A stretch of DNA of 64,000 nt from Solanum dulcamara (taxonomy: Eukaryota > Streptophyta > Magnoliopsida > Solanales > Solanaceae), in assembly GCF_947179165.1 (NCBI RefSeq), contig NC_077238.1:83605757-83669756 (forward strand), given 5' to 3'. Shown piece by piece: positions 60,470 through 64,000 of this stretch. The number at the start of each line of letters is the position of its first letter. The stretch's first letter is position 1. Made by a program: the position numbers and the translations under genes. A model generated the notes under the pieces. The model ran no database searches. It saw only the letters and a list, made by a program, of their open reading frames with translations, and was not told where the DNA came from.

Positions 60470-62690
60470 GCCTAATTCCTATTGCGTCTCCAATAAAATG
60501 CTCCTATACCCCTCTAAAGCTCCGCCGGGGCTACTGGAGTCCTTCCCTAGGTCATTACGGATGCTACAATGGAAGAATCCAAGAAAATTTGACCTGGACC
60601 CCCGGCACCTAAAAAATCTGTGGGCTAACACACACGAAAAACTGGCAAAATCTCTTAATTCCTATTGCGTCGCTAATAAAATGCTCCTAAACCCCTCTAT
60701 AGCACTGTTGGGGCTACTGGAGTCGTTCTCCAGGTTGTTACGGATGCTACTATAGAAGAAATCAAGAAAATTCTACCCGCACCCCCGGCACCTAAAAAAT
60801 CCGTGGGCTAGCACACACGAAAAACTAGCAAAATCACCTAATTCCTATTGCGTCGCCAATAAAATGCTCTTAAACCCTCTAAAGCGACGCCGGGGATACT
60901 GGAGTTGTTCCCAGGTCGTTACCGACGCTACTATGGAAGAATCCAAGAAAATTCAACCCGGACCCCCAGTACCTAAAATATCCGTGGGCTAACACACACG
61001 AAAAAGTGGCAAAATTGCCTAATTCCTATTGCGCCACCAATAAAATGCTCCTAAACCCATCTATAGAGCCGTCAGGGCTATGGGAGTCGTTCCCCAGGTC
61101 GTTACGGATGCTACAATGGAAGAATCCAAGAAATTTAGACACGGCCTGCCAGAAAGTAAAAAATCTATGGGCTAACACACACAAAAAAATGGCAAAATCA
61201 CCTAATTCCAATTTCATTGCCAATAAAATGCTCCTAAACCCATCTAAAGCACTGCCGGGGCTACTGGAGTCGTTCCCCAGGTGGTTACGGATGCTACTAC
61301 GTAAGAATCTAAGAATATTTGACCTGAACCCCCGGCACCTAAAAAATCTGTGGGTTAACACACACGAAAAACTGGCAAAATCGCCTAATTCCTATTACAT
61401 CGCCAATAAAATGCTCCTAAATCCCTCTATAGCACCGCCGGGGTAACTGGAGTAGTTTCCCAGGTCGTTATGGATGCTACTATGGAAGAATCCAAGAAAA
61501 TTCGACCCGCACCCCTGGCACCTAAAAAATCTGTGGGTTAACACACACGAAAAACTGGCAAAATCGTCTAATTCCTATTGCATCTGCAATAAAATGCTCC
61601 TATACCCATCTAAAGCGCCGCCGGGGCTATTGAAGTCATTCCCGGGTCGTTACGGATGCTACTATGGAAGAATCCAAGAAAATTTGACCTGGACCACGGC
61701 ACCTAAAAAATCTGTGGGCTAACACACACGAAAAACTGGCAAAATCTCCTAATTCCTATTGCGTCGCCAATAAAATGCTCCTAAACCCCTCTATAGCACC
61801 GTTGGGGCTACTGGAGTCGTTCTCCAGGTCGTTATGGATGCTACTATTGAAGAATCCAAGAAAATTTGACCCGGACCCCTGACACCTAAAAAATCCGTGG
61901 GCTAACACACGAAAAACTGGCAAAATCGCCTAATTCCTATTGTGTCTCAAATAAAATGCTCCTAAACCCCTCTTAAGTGCCGCCGGGGTTACTGGAGTCG
62001 TTCCCCAGGTCGTTACGGACGCTACTATGGAAGAAATCAAGACAATTCGACCCGCACCCCCGGCACCTAAAAAATCTGTGGGCTAGCTCACACGAAAAAC
62101 TTGCAAAATCGCCTAATTCCTATTGCATCGCAAATAAAATGCTTTATAACCCCTCTAAAGCGCTGTCGGGGCTACTGGAGTCGTTCCCCAGGTCGTTACG
62201 GACGATACTATGTAACAATCCAAGAAAATTTTAACCAAACCCCCAGCATCTAAAAAATCTGTGGGTTAACACACACAAAAAACTGTCAAAATCGCCTAAT
62301 TCCTATTGCGTCGCCAATAAAATGCTCCTAAACCCCTCTAAAGAGTCTCGGGGCTACTGGAGTCGTTCCCAAGGTCGTTACAGATGCTACTATGGAAGAA
62401 TCCAAGAAAATTCGACCCGGACCCCCGACACCTAAAATATCCGTGAGCTAACACACAAAAAAGTGGCAAAATTGTCTAATTCCTATTGCGCCGCCAATAA
62501 AATGCTCCAAAACCTCTCTATAGCGCTTCCGGGGCTACTGGAGTCGTTACCCAGGTTGTTACGGACGCTACTATTGAAGAATCGAATAAAATTTTACCCG
62601 TACCCCCCGGCACCTAAAAAATTCACAGGCTAACATACACGAAAAACTAGCAAAATCGCCTAATTCCTATTGCGTCTCCAATAAAACGCT
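60470..62690 (+). repeat. Segmental duplication E, copy 2
   Basis: Partner of 53830-55480. It contains a CCTCTTAAGTGCCGCCGGGG monomer with AAATCAAGACAATTCGACCC at about 61970-62050. That monomer is closer to 57640-57720 and 59410-59490 than to the matching place in copy 1. Confidence 0.83.
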
Positions 62691-64000
62691 CCTAAACTCC
62701 TCTATAGCACCGCCGGGGCTACTGGAGTCGTTCCCCAGATCGTTATGGACGCTACTAAGGAAGAATCCAAGAAATATCAACACGGACCCCCGGCACGTAA
62801 AAAATCTGTGGTCTAACAAACACGAAAAACTGACAAAATTGCCTAATTACTATTGCGTCTCTAATAAAATGATCCTAAGCCCCTCTAAAGTGCCGCCGAG
62901 GCTACTGGAGTCGTTTCCCCAGGTCGTTACGGACGCTACTATGGAAGAATCCAAAAAAATTCGACCCAGACCCCCGGCACCTAAAATATCCGTGGGCTAA
63001 CACACACGAACAAGTGGCAAAATCACCTAATTTCTATTGCGTCGCCAATAAAATGCTTCAAAACCCCTGTACAGCGCCGTCGGAGCTAATGGAGTCGTTC
63101 CCCAGGTCGTTACGGACACTACTATGGAAGAATCCAAGAAAATTTGACCCGGACCCCGGCACCTAAAAATTCCGTGGGCTAACACACACGAAAAACTGGA
63201 AAAATCTCCTAATTCCTATTGCATCGCCAATAAAATGCTCCTAAACCCCTCTATAGCACCGCCGGGGCTACTGGAGTCGTACCCCAAGTCGTTACGGAGG
63301 CTACAATGAAAGAATCCAAAAAATTCGACCTGGACCCTCGACACCTAAAAAATCCTTTCCCTAATACACACGAACAAGTGGCAAAATCGCATAATTCTTA
63401 TTGCGTCGCCAATAAAATGCTTCTAAACCACTCTAAAGCGCCAACGGGGCTACTAGAGTTGTTCCCCAGGTCGTTACGGACGCTACAATGGAAGAATCCA
63501 AGAAAATTCGACCCGCACCCCCAACACCTAAAAAATCCGTGAGCTAACACACACGAAAAACTGGAAAAATCTACAAATTCCTATTGCATCGCCAATAAAA
63601 TGCTCCTAAACCCCTCTATAGCACCGCCGGGGCTACTGGAGTCGTACCCCTTTTCGATACAGACGCTACTATTGACGAATCCAAGAAAATTTGACCCGGA
63701 CCCCCGGCACCTAAAAAATCCGTGGCTAACACACACGAAAAAATGGCAAAATCTCTTAATTCCTATTGTGTCGCTAATAAAATGCTCCTAAACCTCTCTA
63801 TAGCGCCGTCGGGGCTACTGGAGTCGTTCCCCAGGTTGTTACGGACGCTACTATAGAAGAATGGAAGAAAATATGACCCGTACCCCCGGCACCTAAAAAA
63901 TCCGCGGGCTAACACACACAAAAAACTGGCAAAATCGCCTAATTCCTATTGCGTCGCCAATAAAATGCTCCTAAACCTTTCTATAGCGCCGCCGGAGCTA
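62691..64000 (+). repeat. Satellite monomers at the right end of the window
   Basis: About seven ordinary monomers, including some with GTCGTACCCC in place of GTCGTTCCCC (63278 and 63640). The array runs off the window end inside a monomer, at CCGCCGGAGCTA. Confidence 0.88.

Larger units (their letters stand above)
1..64000 (+). repeat. Tandem satellite DNA array, ~183-bp monomer, about 350 copies, fills the window
   Basis: Every part of the window aligns to one repeating unit, recognised by recurrent words such as CTAACACACACGAAAAACTG, GCGTCGCCAATAAAATGCTC, CTACTGGAGTCGTTCCCCAG and GGACCCCCGGCACCTAAAAA. Successive copies of the same word lie 183 bp apart, with small indels. All copies run in the same direction and I saw no inverted monomer. 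My hand-built consensus is about 51% G+C, with A-tracts in its first third and last third and a GC-rich centre. Copies differ by point changes, mostly at CpG sites, and by occasional deletions. The array has no edge inside the window, so it continues on both sides. Nucleosome-scale monomers in long arrays are typical of eukaryotic centromeric, pericentromeric or subtelomeric heterochromatin. Which of these applies, and the species, cannot be read from the sequence. Confidence 0.98.

Noticed and set aside
1..64000. Repeat-protein gene (PPR-like or other helical repeat)
   Set aside because: The repeat is far too long for PPR/TPR units, no family motif is present, and stops and deletions occur throughout.
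1..64000. CRISPR array
   Set aside because: Repeats are contiguous 183-bp units without unique spacers.
1..64000. CENP-B box in the monomer
   Set aside because: I looked for the TTCG-N4-A-N2-CGGG core on both strands. TTCGACCCGGACC comes near but lacks the required A and spacing.
1..64000. Promoter-like CCAAT and TATA words (GCCAATAAAATG and CTCTATAGC)
   Set aside because: They recur in nearly every monomer as part of the satellite, with no gene downstream. The TATA-like word is lost in the CTCTAAAG types.
1..64000. tRNA, rRNA or other structured RNA gene
   Set aside because: No A/B box pairs, rRNA words or other recognisable RNA signatures appear. All sequence is explained by the satellite.
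1..64000. Identification with a named plant satellite family or species
   Set aside because: I do not recognise the monomer with enough certainty. A database search with the consensus would be needed.

Overview
The whole 64 kb window is one uninterrupted head-to-tail array of a single satellite DNA. All copies lie in the same orientation. The monomer is about 183 bp (measured for example from 22723 to 22906), so the window holds roughly 350 copies. I found no convincing protein gene, RNA gene, transposable element or other non-satellite sequence, apart from one 28-bp extra segment near 29471-29504. A megabase-type array of nucleosome-sized monomers, with heavy C-to-T and G-to-A variation at CpG sites, points to the heterochromatin of a eukaryote with DNA methylation. 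A plant centromeric, pericentromeric or subtelomeric array is the most likely setting. That placement is inference: I do not recognise the satellite family and cannot name the species.

The monomer length is divisible by three (61 codons). The consensus has no stop in one plus-strand frame and none in one minus-strand frame. This produces many 60-294 codon open frames on both strands, all variants of the same 61-residue unit. They are interrupted at random by stops and indels and I do not treat them as genes.

The real structure lies in how monomer variants are ordered. 1-5.5 kb: a 4-monomer duplication, a 3.0 kb offset duplication and a cluster of internally deleted monomers. 5.5-12.5 kb: a loosely ordered mosaic. 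12.5-13.9 kb: a 3-monomer (547 bp) tandem expansion. 14.0-21.0 kb: a 4-monomer duplication, two larger duplications (offsets about 3.27 and 3.87 kb) and monomers that share identical deletions. 21.0-52.0 kb: a very large-scale order in which blocks recur at offsets of 8.8 to 10.4 kb (about 48-57 monomers). Block 21.0-25.04 matches 30.03-34.06; 34.06-35.27 matches 43.75-44.96; 36.3-38.3 matches 46.2-48.2 (itself a 6-monomer, about 1.1 kb, higher-order repeat); 38.3-41.64 matches 48.72-52.03. 53.8-62.7 kb: a block duplicated at an offset of 6.6-7.2 kb, with a near-identical 1,773-bp tandem duplication (55985-59530) between its copies.

Together these show an array that evolves by unequal exchange, segmental amplification and conversion-like replacement at scales from under 100 bp to about 10 kb. 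Block limits were read by eye and are good to roughly 10-50 bp unless a junction is described exactly.
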